Source: Gammaproteobacteria bacterium
Lineage (GTDB): Bacteria > Pseudomonadota > Gammaproteobacteria > Arenicellales > UBA868
Direction: 5' to 3'
DNA: 64,000 bases
Assembly (NCBI GenBank): GCA_022451485.1
Contig: JAKUQS010000014.1
Location: 1-64,000, forward strand
In this document: positions 17,589-25,177 of the stretch, piece after piece
Position numbering within the stretch: the stretch's first letter is position 1
Layout of the letters: every line of letters starts with the position of its first letter
Program-made: the position numbers and the translations under genes
The notes under the pieces: generated by a model
Told to the model about the DNA's origin: nothing
The model's database searches: none
Seen by the model: the letters and a program-made list of their open reading frames with translations, nothing else

Positions 17589-18569
17589 ATGCGTTGTTCC
17601 TGGCTGATCCCTGTCCACAATGGTGGGTCCTGGTTGGCGGAAGCCGTCGCCTCTGCCTATGCTGAGTGTGGCCCCTCGGATGAGGTAGTGGTCGTTGATG
17701 ATGGCAGTACCGATAACGCAGTAGCGCAGCTTCAATCACGCGCTCGGCTACGAGTGATTCATAAATCTCGGTCCGGCCTGGTGGCGGCGCTGGAGGCAGG
17801 GCGTGCCGCCTGTTTGGGAACGTATATCGCGCGCCTCGACGCAGACGATAGAGCCCTCCCGGGGCGATTGGCTTGCCAACTGACCGCCTTGGAGCGGGAC
17901 CAGACATTGGCCGCGGTGGGTGGTAAGGCCCGTCTTTTTATTGATGAAGGCAAGGTTCCCGAGGGTATGGCCAAGTATGTGGCATGGGTCAACGGCCTGG
18001 AAGACCCACATCGGGAACTATTAGTAGAAAGCCCAATGCTGCATCCTGCCGTTACCTTTCGCGCATCGGCAGTGGAGGCTATTGGCGGTTACCGCACCGG
18101 TGATATGCCGGAAGACTATGATCTGTGGTTGCGGCTGGTGCTTGCGGGTTATCGCATCGACAATGTTAGAGAGACAGTGGTGGAAATCCGAGATCACCGT
18201 GAACGTTTGACACGGACAGATTCCCGTTACCGGCAGGTGGCCTTTGACCGTTGTCGGCGTCATTTCCTGAAAGACCGTGTCTTGCCACACCCGACACGGG
18301 TGGTGCTTTGGGCAGGTCGTCGGGGGGGGAGACCTTGGTTACGTTGGCTGCAGCAACAGGGGCACGCACTGCCGGCGGTTATTGATATCACGCAATCGAC
18401 TGTGCGGGCGGAGGTCCCTGTGATGCCCCCAGCAGCTCTCCAACACCTTGATTTTGATCGCTTGTTGGTGTCGGTCGGTACTCGTGGCGCTCGGGAAGAT
18501 ATTCGAGCCGATATCAGCCGGTTACGGCCCGAACTGATCGAAGGCCAGGACTGGTGGGCGCTACGCTGA
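17589..18569 (+). CDS. Family 2 glycosyltransferase with C-terminal extension
   Basis: A GT-A fold glycosyltransferase of 326 residues. The N-terminus shows SWLIPVHNGGSWL, then VVVVDDGSTD and the DxD-type motif ARLDADD near residue 87. PEDYDLWLRL near residue 180 is typical of the acceptor side. After about residue 230 comes an extra domain of some 95 residues (WAGRRGGRPWLRWLQ onward) that looks like a small Rossmann-like segment. There is no polysaccharide cluster around it, so its acceptor is unknown. It is convergent with the PHP phosphatase gene, 9 bases away. Confidence 0.88.
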   Translation: MRCSWLIPVHNGGSWLAEAVASAYAECGPSDEVVVVDDGSTDNAVAQLQSRARLRVIHKSRSGLVAALEAGRAACLGTYIARLDADDRALPGRLACQLTALERDQTLAAVGGKARLFIDEGKVPEGMAKYVAWVNGLEDPHRELLVESPMLHPAVTFRASAVEAIGGYRTGDMPEDYDLWLRLVLAGYRIDNVRETVVEIRDHRERLTRTDSRYRQVAFDRCRRHFLKDRVLPHPTRVVLWAGRRGGRPWLRWLQQQGHALPAVIDITQSTVRAEVPVMPPAALQHLDFDRLLVSVGTRGAREDIRADISRLRPELIEGQDWWALR

Positions 18570-18578
18570 TCGATAGAC

Positions 18579-19472
18579 CTACGCCCGCATAATCGAATCC
18601 AGTCCAAGGTCAGCGGCTTCGGCCAGGGTCAGCCCGTGGAACGCAGCCAGGTCATATGCCTGATCGAGATTAGCCAGCGCATCGTCGGGGCGGTGGGCAT
18701 CGGAATTACACACTACCTTTATGCAATATTCGCTGGCTAGCTCCCAGAAAGGGGACCATGGGTATTGCGGGCGCGACCCTTGTGGTGTTTGGCGTTGGGA
18801 TTTTCGAAAGCCCCCGGCATTGATTTCCAGTGGCACTTTCGTCACGGCTGCTGCCGCTAGGATATCGCGGGAGCACTCGGTCAGATTTTGATTCCACTGC
18901 GTGACCGAGCAACCAAAGATGTCGGGATGGGCAATAAAAGCATACAAGCCGGTTTCCATCATTGCGCACAGGTGGTTACTGTAGGCGTGAAGAAAGCGGA
19001 CATTGTTCATACCGACATAAGAGTTGTGCCACGCACCTTCGAACGGGGTGTAGTGTGCGGCACCCACCAGGTAGTCAAATTTCCGTCGACCGAGGATCTC
19101 ATCCCGGTAGAAAGCCCGGTTTTCCGGAAAATCTTCACATTCGAGGGCCAGTAACACGGTTATCTCCGGAAACGCACTCCGTGCATCACGGACTGCTTGT
19201 TCGTATCCGTCAAGTTCATCCATATCCATACGTACGTTGCTGTGTCGACCATCGGGCATGGGTGCGTGATCAGAGATGCCGTAAACCTCCGCACCGCCCG
19301 CATGGGCTACTCGCACGTAGTCGACAGCATCGCCGCTGGCGTGTTTACAGCGATAGGTATGGGAGTGAAGGTTGGTTAGTGTCGGTCGAGGGTGGTTCAC
19401 GGGGTAATGGGGGTGAGTTGTGTGCCGCGCACTATGCACCAAATTGATGACAAATTGGTAACCATTGTCCAT
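18579..19472 (-). CDS. PHP-domain histidinol-phosphatase-like protein (HisK type)
   Basis: A PHP-fold metallophosphoesterase of about 300 residues. The metal motifs are NLHSHTYRCKHA near the N-terminus, GISDHAPMPDG, LECEDF, FIAHPD and CNSDAHRP. This set fits the HisJ/HisK histidinol-phosphatases, but other PHP phosphoesterases share it and no his genes are nearby. The start is unclear: TTG 19493, ATG 19472 and GTG 19400 are all in frame without a good ribosome site. GTG 19400 would begin just before the PHP domain. It is divergent from the SDR gene at 19512. Confidence 0.8.
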   Translation of the reverse strand: MDNGYQFVINLVHSARHTTHPHYPVNHPRPTLTNLHSHTYRCKHASGDAVDYVRVAHAGGAEVYGISDHAPMPDGRHSNVRMDMDELDGYEQAVRDARSAFPEITVLLALECEDFPENRAFYRDEILGRRKFDYLVGAAHYTPFEGAWHNSYVGMNNVRFLHAYSNHLCAMMETGLYAFIAHPDIFGCSVTQWNQNLTECSRDILAAAAVTKVPLEINAGGFRKSQRQTPQGSRPQYPWSPFWELASEYCIKVVCNSDAHRPDDALANLDQAYDLAAFHGLTLAEAADLGLDSIMRA

Positions 19473-19511
19473 CCGAGTAGACTGTTCAAACAAAGAGCAC
19501 GGAGAGAGACG

Positions 19512-20303
19512 ATGGATCTGAAACTTAAGGGCAAGGTTGCGGTCATTACTGGAGGCAGCGACGGCATTGGTAAAGCGGCGGCGCTGTCGCTATCGCGCGA
19601 GGGTGCACGGGTCGCGATTGCAGCACGCACCGAGGCAACACTCGCTAACGCGGCAAAAGAAATCATTGATGAAACAGGTAATGAAGTGATCGGAATTCCC
19701 ACCGATGTCACTGACGAGGACCAAGTTGAGGCATTGATCAACGAGGTTGTTTCTAAATGGGGCGTCATTGACATCCTGGTCAATAATGCCGGCACGTCGT
19801 CGGTTGCACGTTTGCAGGATCTCAGCAATGAACAGATGATGGAAGATGTTCAGCTCAAGGTTTACGGAGCAATCTATTGTGCGCGACACGCACTTGAGCA
19901 TCTTAAGCGATCGGAGTCCGCTGTCATTATTAATACAACGACCCCGGGGGGTAAGGCGCCTGCCGCGGGAACCCAGCCAACGGCGATGTCGCGTGCGGCT
20001 GGTATCTCGCTTACCAAGACCTGGTCGAAGGAACTTGCGGAATTCGACATACGAGTGAACACGATTTGTATTGGTCTAATCAAGAGCGGACAACATCGGA
20101 GCAAGTGGTCGGTCATTAATGAGAAGGACGCGTCGTATTCTCTCGACGATCACTGGCAGGCGCTGGCCAAGAGCGTGCCCCTGGGTAGGGTTGGCGAGGC
20201 CAGCGAAGCGGGTGACGTGATCTGTTTTCTGGCATCTCCCAGAGCGAGTTATGTTACTGGGACTGCGGTCAATATAGATGGGGGGATTTCGCCGGTGGTG
20301 TAG
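19512..20303 (+). CDS. SDR-family oxidoreductase
   Basis: A short-chain dehydrogenase of 263 residues. The cofactor motif is TGGSDGIGKAAAL and the structural motif is NNAG. The usual YxxxK catalytic pair is not in standard form: the expected region reads AMSRAAGISLTKTW, with no Tyr four residues before a Lys. I therefore hold the catalytic type open. The start at 19512 follows a GGAGAGAG ribosome site; a longer open frame to 19392 overlaps the divergent gene and is unlikely. The C-terminal segment GTAVNIDGGISP is typical of the family. Confidence 0.87.
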   Translation: MDLKLKGKVAVITGGSDGIGKAAALSLSREGARVAIAARTEATLANAAKEIIDETGNEVIGIPTDVTDEDQVEALINEVVSKWGVIDILVNNAGTSSVARLQDLSNEQMMEDVQLKVYGAIYCARHALEHLKRSESAVIINTTTPGGKAPAAGTQPTAMSRAAGISLTKTWSKELAEFDIRVNTICIGLIKSGQHRSKWSVINEKDASYSLDDHWQALAKSVPLGRVGEASEAGDVICFLASPRASYVTGTAVNIDGGISPVV

Positions 20304-20365
20304 GCGCCAAATTGCACGAATAGTGTGTTGGGCAGAAGCGAGTGTGCTCCAGACTGATGATGGGT

Positions 20366-21610
20366 TTAGGACGTGACTGGATCGGTGTGTAGTGGCAGAC
20401 GCGGCAGTAACACGGCGCCTATGGCTGCAAGGACTGCGCCGCCTGCGAGTAGTAAATAAATCACCGTGAAATTGCCGTCTTGGTCATATAGATCACCAGC
20501 TAGGCGCACGGTGAGGCCCCCGACGCCTAATGCCAGTACGAACCGCGCACCATAGGCAAGTGACCGCCATTTGAAGGGCGTGTAACGTGCCACCAGAATA
20601 TTTTCCGCGGCGGCAAAAGTTACGTTAAACGACATTGCAAGCAGTACTACCGCCAGCAGGGTCATACCGTTGGTGGACGTGACAAATAAGAGCGGGGGGA
20701 TCGTGAGTGTCCAGAAGATTAGGTAGATGCGTTTCGCTGAGTAACGATCGGCCAGCCAGCCGCCGAACATACTGCACAAAGATGAGAGACCGATTACAGC
20801 ACCGACCAAAAGCCCGAGGTCAGTATAGCTTCCTGTCTCAATCCCCAGCGTGACAAAGATATGCGTGGTTGACGACAGTACATCACCGAGGCCGGATTCG
20901 AAAACCTTGGGTATGGTGTGCAGCATGCCGGTGTAAACCAGTCCATTGCAGGCCATGGTGACGATCAAGATAAAGAACACACGTCGATAGGTCGACGGAT
21001 CAGGCGGAGGGGCTGGCGCCCGGTCGGCACGTAGGTCGGCTACCCATCCGCGCCACCAGGAAAACAACAGACCAAGCCCGATGGCGACAGCGAGTATCCC
21101 TGGAATCACAAATGCTGCGCGCCATGACACGTGATCCACCATGATGCCGACGAACACCGGTGCAATCGCACTGCCGAGGCCACCGAAGACCGCGTTGATC
21201 CCTAGCGACATACCTTGTTTTCGAGCGCAGGCGACTAGCCAAGCAATGCCGACGGGGTGGTAAATCGAAGCGAAAAGACCGACAAGAGACAGCCCGATAA
21301 AAAGTGCCGGAACGCTCTTTGAGGTCCCAATCACAATAGCTGACGCGCCAGCGCCCAGGAAGAAGATAACGATCATGCCGACTTGGCTCCATCGATCGCC
21401 GATCCAACCGGCCGGTAGACTGCCAACGCCAAATAAGATCAGGCCAATACTCGACAGGCCCAGCATTTCACCATATGGGAGACCAAACTCCTGAGGTAGG
21501 TACAGTACTGCTGTGGCATAGAGAATGGTTAAGGCGTGGGTGAACACGTGTGCCACATTCGAAAATGCGATCGATAGGGTTGGTTCCGGAGGAGGCGACG
21601 AAGTAGTCAT
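20366..21610 (-). CDS. MFS transporter
   Basis: A twelve-helix major facilitator permease of about 414 residues. The loop motif after helix 2 reads GSLPAGWIGDRWSQ, and a second copy, GGWLADRYSAKR, follows helix 8, as expected for the two halves of the fold. I set the start at ATG 21610, before a Ser/Pro-rich N-terminal tail; 21637 is also open. The substrate is unknown. It ends near the SDR gene on the opposite strand and starts divergently from the RidA gene. Confidence 0.87.
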   Translation of the reverse strand: MTTSSPPPEPTLSIAFSNVAHVFTHALTILYATAVLYLPQEFGLPYGEMLGLSSIGLILFGVGSLPAGWIGDRWSQVGMIVIFFLGAGASAIVIGTSKSVPALFIGLSLVGLFASIYHPVGIAWLVACARKQGMSLGINAVFGGLGSAIAPVFVGIMVDHVSWRAAFVIPGILAVAIGLGLLFSWWRGWVADLRADRAPAPPPDPSTYRRVFFILIVTMACNGLVYTGMLHTIPKVFESGLGDVLSSTTHIFVTLGIETGSYTDLGLLVGAVIGLSSLCSMFGGWLADRYSAKRIYLIFWTLTIPPLLFVTSTNGMTLLAVVLLAMSFNVTFAAAENILVARYTPFKWRSLAYGARFVLALGVGGLTVRLAGDLYDQDGNFTVIYLLLAGGAVLAAIGAVLLPRLPLHTDPVTS

Positions 21611-21761
21611 GGGTACGCATGATGTCATTTGAAGCACGACATTATGCCTAATCGCAAGTCAACTTGACGACAAATCGACTTTGCGGGAGGCATTGCGCCG
21701 CTCTACGAAGCGGGCCTACAGTCAGACTTATTCATTGGAAAGATAAAAGGAGTACATCAGT

Positions 21762-22109
21762 ATGGATATCATTCGCGCGACAGGTTCTGCGGTGGGTCGT
21801 TGCCCTTCGGTAATAGCTAACGGGTTGATCTGGACTGTGGCAACGGCAGGGGGAGAGGGGAGCACTGTGACTGATCAAACTCGCGTTACGCTGGCGCGAC
21901 TTGACTCGCTGCTGGCAGCGGCCGGGACCAATAAACACCGTATTGTTGAGGCGGTTATTTATTTGACTGAGATGTCAACCAAAGATGAAATGGATGCTGT
22001 TTGGTGTGAATGGATTCCAAGTGACGGTTGGCCGTGCCGTGCTTGTGTTGGTGTCGATCTTGCTCCAGGGGACTTGGTTGAGATCAAGGCGACCGCCCTG
22101 GTCGGTTGA
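21762..22109 (+). CDS. RidA/YjgF-family protein
   Basis: A 115-residue Rid-family protein. Classical RidA hydrolyses reactive enamine/imine intermediates released by PLP enzymes, using an arginine. Here the arginine is in PCRACVGVDLAPGDLVEI, followed by the expected glutamate. The N-terminal part (GSAVGRCPSVIANGLIWT) departs from the archetypal GPYSQAV segment, so it belongs to one of the divergent Rid subgroups. The preceding sequence AAAAGGAGTACATCAGT gives a good ribosome site. It opens the block containing the duplicated-domain protein and TPP enzymes. Confidence 0.88.
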   Translation: MDIIRATGSAVGRCPSVIANGLIWTVATAGGEGSTVTDQTRVTLARLDSLLAAAGTNKHRIVEAVIYLTEMSTKDEMDAVWCEWIPSDGWPCRACVGVDLAPGDLVEIKATALVG

Positions 22110-22265
22110 AATCATGCGCGGTGAGGAAGAGGATTGCTTATACGGACGACTACGTTCCAAGAATGTAGTGAGTTGACTATTTTTCGGGCTTACCTGCGCG
22201 CAATGGTATTGTGCTGTGTGGTAAGAGTCGCGGATGAAGGGCAATAGCGGTATATCGGTACGACA

Positions 22266-23102
22266 ATGGCCAACACGATTATTGCGGTAGACAGCATGAC
22301 CAAACTTCCCGATGCGATTGTCGGTCGAGTGCTGGTGTCAGGCAGCCATGGTGGCCTCTACCCCGCTTATTTGGCAGCGAAGAGCCAAGTCCGTGGGATT
22401 ATTCTTAATGATGCGGGCGGTGGAAAGGATGATGCTGGTTTTGCCTCCTTGGATTACCTTCAAACGCTGGGAATCCCAGCCGCCACCTGCGGTCATTTGA
22501 GCGCTCGTATCGGCGATGGCGAGGACATGTTGATGCGAGGCAAGATCAGTCGTGTTAATAGGGTTGCTGCGCGAGTTGGTTGTTCGGTGGATCAGGATGT
22601 AGGGCAAGCTGCGGAATTGATGAACTCAGCAGACTGGGTCGAGGTTGAAGCGCCGGTTTATGAAGAGTCTCGGTTTTGTTTGTCAATGAGTGATGGGGGC
22701 CCCATTGTTTGGGGTATTGATTCTGCGTCATTGGTGCGTCCCGAAGATGAAGGACAAATTATCGTCACCGGTAGTCATGGCGGATTGCTTGGTGGCGATA
22801 TTGCGGCGGCAATTCGTGTGCCTGCGGCCGCCTGTGCATTTAACGATGCTGGTGTCGGTGCAGATGGTGTCGGAATTACTCGCCTGGCGGCGCTTGATAC
22901 TCGGGGGATTGCGGCGGTGACGGTTGATTGCATGAGTGCTTGCATCGGTGATGCTCGTTCTATGTGGGATAGTGGAGAAATCAGTTACGTCAATGAAAAG
23001 GCAAAGGCCTGTGGAATTAACCCGGGGCAGACTTTGCAGACATTTGCCGCCTTGATGAGGCAAGTCATAAAAAAACGCTCGGCAGGTGTGGTGAAGATTT
23101 AA
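22266..23102 (+). CDS. Internally duplicated protein of unknown function
   Basis: A 278-residue soluble protein that I do not recognise. It consists of two copies of one domain, residues about 19-119 and 162-264. Each copy has (S/T)GSHGGL, then NDAGxGxD, then GIxAxT, then an AxIGD...M...G.IS.VN segment and a final A.LM. The Gly-rich GSHGG after a beta strand looks like a nucleotide- or phosphate-binding loop (inference). It stops 12 bases before the E1 alpha GTG, with that gene's ribosome site right after its stop, so it belongs to the TPP-enzyme operon and may act on the same substrate. Confidence 0.8.
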   Translation: MANTIIAVDSMTKLPDAIVGRVLVSGSHGGLYPAYLAAKSQVRGIILNDAGGGKDDAGFASLDYLQTLGIPAATCGHLSARIGDGEDMLMRGKISRVNRVAARVGCSVDQDVGQAAELMNSADWVEVEAPVYEESRFCLSMSDGGPIVWGIDSASLVRPEDEGQIIVTGSHGGLLGGDIAAAIRVPAAACAFNDAGVGADGVGITRLAALDTRGIAAVTVDCMSACIGDARSMWDSGEISYVNEKAKACGINPGQTLQTFAALMRQVIKKRSAGVVKI

Positions 23103-23114
23103 GGAGAAGTATGG

Positions 23115-24116
23115 GTGGTTTCACATAAGACAGCGAATATAGACATTGAGCGATTATTGAAACATCACGCGTTGATGTGGAGGATTCGTGCGTTTGAGGA
23201 AGCGGCGTTGCAGGCGCACACTGAAAAATTGGTCCTAGGCGCGATTCATCCATCCATTGGTCAAGAAGCCATTGCTGCCGGGGTCTGTCTTAATCTACGG
23301 TCCGACGATCTATTGACGTCAACCCACCGCGGCCATGGCCACACATTGGCAAAAGGGGCTGACCCCAACCAGATGATGCGTGAACTGTTAGGCCGGGAAG
23401 GTGGTAACAGCCACGGTAAAGGCGGTTCAATGCACATCGCGGACTTCAGCGTGGGAATGCTCGGTGCAAACGGTGTGGTGGGCGCTAACATCCACATTAC
23501 CGCCGGTGCCGCGCATGCGATTAAGCTATTGAAAAGTGACAGGATCGTGTGCTCGATTTTCGGCGACGGAGCGATCAATCGGGGACCGTTTCTTGAAGGA
23601 TTGAACTGGGCAGTTGTTTTCAATCTGCCTGCTTTGTTCGTTTGTGAAGACAATGGATTTGCATCAACCACGTCGACGTCATCTGTCACTGGCGGTAAAG
23701 GAGCGGCCGCTCGGGCCGAGGCTTTAGGCATTCCATCACTTACGGTAGATGGTAACGATTTGATCAGTATCGATGACGCCGTTCAGTCGGCCATTTCATC
23801 CATTAGGGCGGGTAATGGACCGCGCCTTTTAGTGGCAAAAACGTACCGTTTGTCGGGGCACACGGCTTCGGATCCAGACAACTATCGACTTCGGAGTGAG
23901 GTTGAAAAAGCATGGGAGTCCGATCCAATCGCTAATCTTGGCGGCGTTCTTCGACGAGCCAAGGTCGATGCCCTGATTTTGGATAAGCATGAGTCGAATG
24001 CTCGAATAGAGATGGCTGCTGTTTTTTCTGGCGCCAAGGCTGCTTCCTGGCCGCCGCTGTCCCGGGCTTTCGAGGATGTGCAGGATATTGGCGACCCGCG
24101 ACAGGAGGCATTCTGA
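23115..24116 (+). CDS. 2-oxoacid dehydrogenase-type E1 component, alpha subunit
   Basis: Thiamine-diphosphate-dependent E1 alpha of 333 residues, like those of acetoin, pyruvate or branched-chain dehydrogenases. The TPP motif GDGAINRGPFLEGLNWA begins near residue 150. HRGHGHTLAKG and GRxGGNSHGKGGSMH precede it as in the acetoin/pyruvate type. The start is GTG 23115, since the earlier ATG at 23111 is in another frame and stops quickly; AAGGAG lies at 23101-23106. It overlaps the beta subunit by one base. No E2 or E3 gene is in the window. Confidence 0.93.
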   Translation: MVSHKTANIDIERLLKHHALMWRIRAFEEAALQAHTEKLVLGAIHPSIGQEAIAAGVCLNLRSDDLLTSTHRGHGHTLAKGADPNQMMRELLGREGGNSHGKGGSMHIADFSVGMLGANGVVGANIHITAGAAHAIKLLKSDRIVCSIFGDGAINRGPFLEGLNWAVVFNLPALFVCEDNGFASTTSTSSVTGGKGAAARAEALGIPSLTVDGNDLISIDDAVQSAISSIRAGNGPRLLVAKTYRLSGHTASDPDNYRLRSEVEKAWESDPIANLGGVLRRAKVDALILDKHESNARIEMAAVFSGAKAASWPPLSRAFEDVQDIGDPRQEAF

Positions 24117-25084
24117 TGGCAACGATGACCTATGCCGATGCGGCAAAACAAGCGCTGGCCGAAGAGATGCGACGAGATCCCACTATCTGGGCTTTGGGGG
24201 AAGATCTCGGGCGAGGCGGGGTTTTTGGGCAATATCAGGGAATGGCAGAGGAGTTTGGTCCGGAGCGCATCGCCGACACGCCCATCTCTGAAGCGGCTAT
24301 TCTTGGGGCTGCTGTTGGGGCCGCGATGAGTGGTACGCGTCCGGTGGTTGAAATGCGATTCGCTGACTTTGCCTTATGCGCGGTAGACGAGTTAGTGAAT
24401 CAGGCTGCCAAGGCGCGTTATATGTTTGGGGGTCAGACAAAAGTACCGCTGGTTGTGCGCGAACCGATGGGCATGTGGCGTTCATCTGCCGCGCAGCATT
24501 CGCAGTCGCTTGAAAGTTGGTACACCCATATCCCTGGACTTGTTGTGGTCTGTCCTTCGACGCCGCATGACAATCTGGGATTATTAAAAAGTTCCATCCG
24601 TTGTGATGATCCAGTTGTCTATATGGAGCATAAAAATCTGTGGGGATTCGAAGGTGAGGTGCCGGATGACGACCCAATTCCACTCGGCGTGGCGCGAATT
24701 GCACGCACGGGACGGGATCTGACCATCGTCTCGTGGTCATCAACTTGTCACAAGGTGATGCTCGCGGCCGTTACGTTGGAGGACGAGGGGTTAGAAGCCG
24801 AAGTGATTGACTTACGTACACTTTGGCCTTGGGATAAAAGTACTGTGCTTGACAGTGTTGAGAAAACCGGTCGCCTGCTCGTTGCTCACGAAGCCGTCCA
24901 GGTTGGTGGCTTCGGCGCAGAAGTGGCCGCGACGGTAGCAGATCGGGCGTTTTCTTCACTCCGGGCGCCGATAAAGCGAATTGGTGCGCCCCGCGTGCCC
25001 ATTCCATACGCGCCGCCCCTTGAGGATTTGCTGAGAGTTACTCCTGAGAGAATTGCCGCCGTCGCACGGGAGTTAATGGGATAG
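24116..25084 (+). CDS. 2-oxoacid dehydrogenase-type E1 component, beta subunit
   Basis: The 322-residue beta subunit forms the heterotetramer with the gene upstream. Pyrimidine-binding residues lie in LGEDLGRGGVFGQYQG and ISEAAILGAAVGAAMSG. The C-terminal transketolase-C domain (about 200-320) includes GFGAEVAA and the closing RIGAPRVPIPYAPPLED. ATG 24116 lies inside the alpha stop (TGATG), with AGGAGG ahead of it. The family passes an acyl group to a lipoyl E2; with none here, either E2 is elsewhere on the chromosome or another acceptor is used. Confidence 0.93.
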   Translation: MATMTYADAAKQALAEEMRRDPTIWALGEDLGRGGVFGQYQGMAEEFGPERIADTPISEAAILGAAVGAAMSGTRPVVEMRFADFALCAVDELVNQAAKARYMFGGQTKVPLVVREPMGMWRSSAAQHSQSLESWYTHIPGLVVVCPSTPHDNLGLLKSSIRCDDPVVYMEHKNLWGFEGEVPDDDPIPLGVARIARTGRDLTIVSWSSTCHKVMLAAVTLEDEGLEAEVIDLRTLWPWDKSTVLDSVEKTGRLLVAHEAVQVGGFGAEVAATVADRAFSSLRAPIKRIGAPRVPIPYAPPLEDLLRVTPERIAAVARELMG

Positions 25085-25089
25085 AGTGC

Positions 25090-25114
25090 GGGCGATTAAT
25101 AAAAGACATCGCCC
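25090..25114 (+). terminator. Possible terminator or processing hairpin after the E1 beta gene
   Basis: A perfect 7-base stem, GGGCGAT paired with ATCGCCC, encloses an 11-base loop, just after the E1 beta stop. Only TTCT follows, so it may be a weak terminator or an mRNA end rather than a full stop. Confidence 0.35.
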
Positions 25115-25177
25115 TTCTGGATAAGTAGTAAGCGTGACGTTGCAAAACCATGGTTGATTCCAAGATGGAGTTGTTAG

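Noticed and set aside
19392-19511. Longer start of the SDR gene
   Set aside because: The added 40 residues are not SDR-like and overlap the divergent PHP gene; a good ribosome site precedes 19512.
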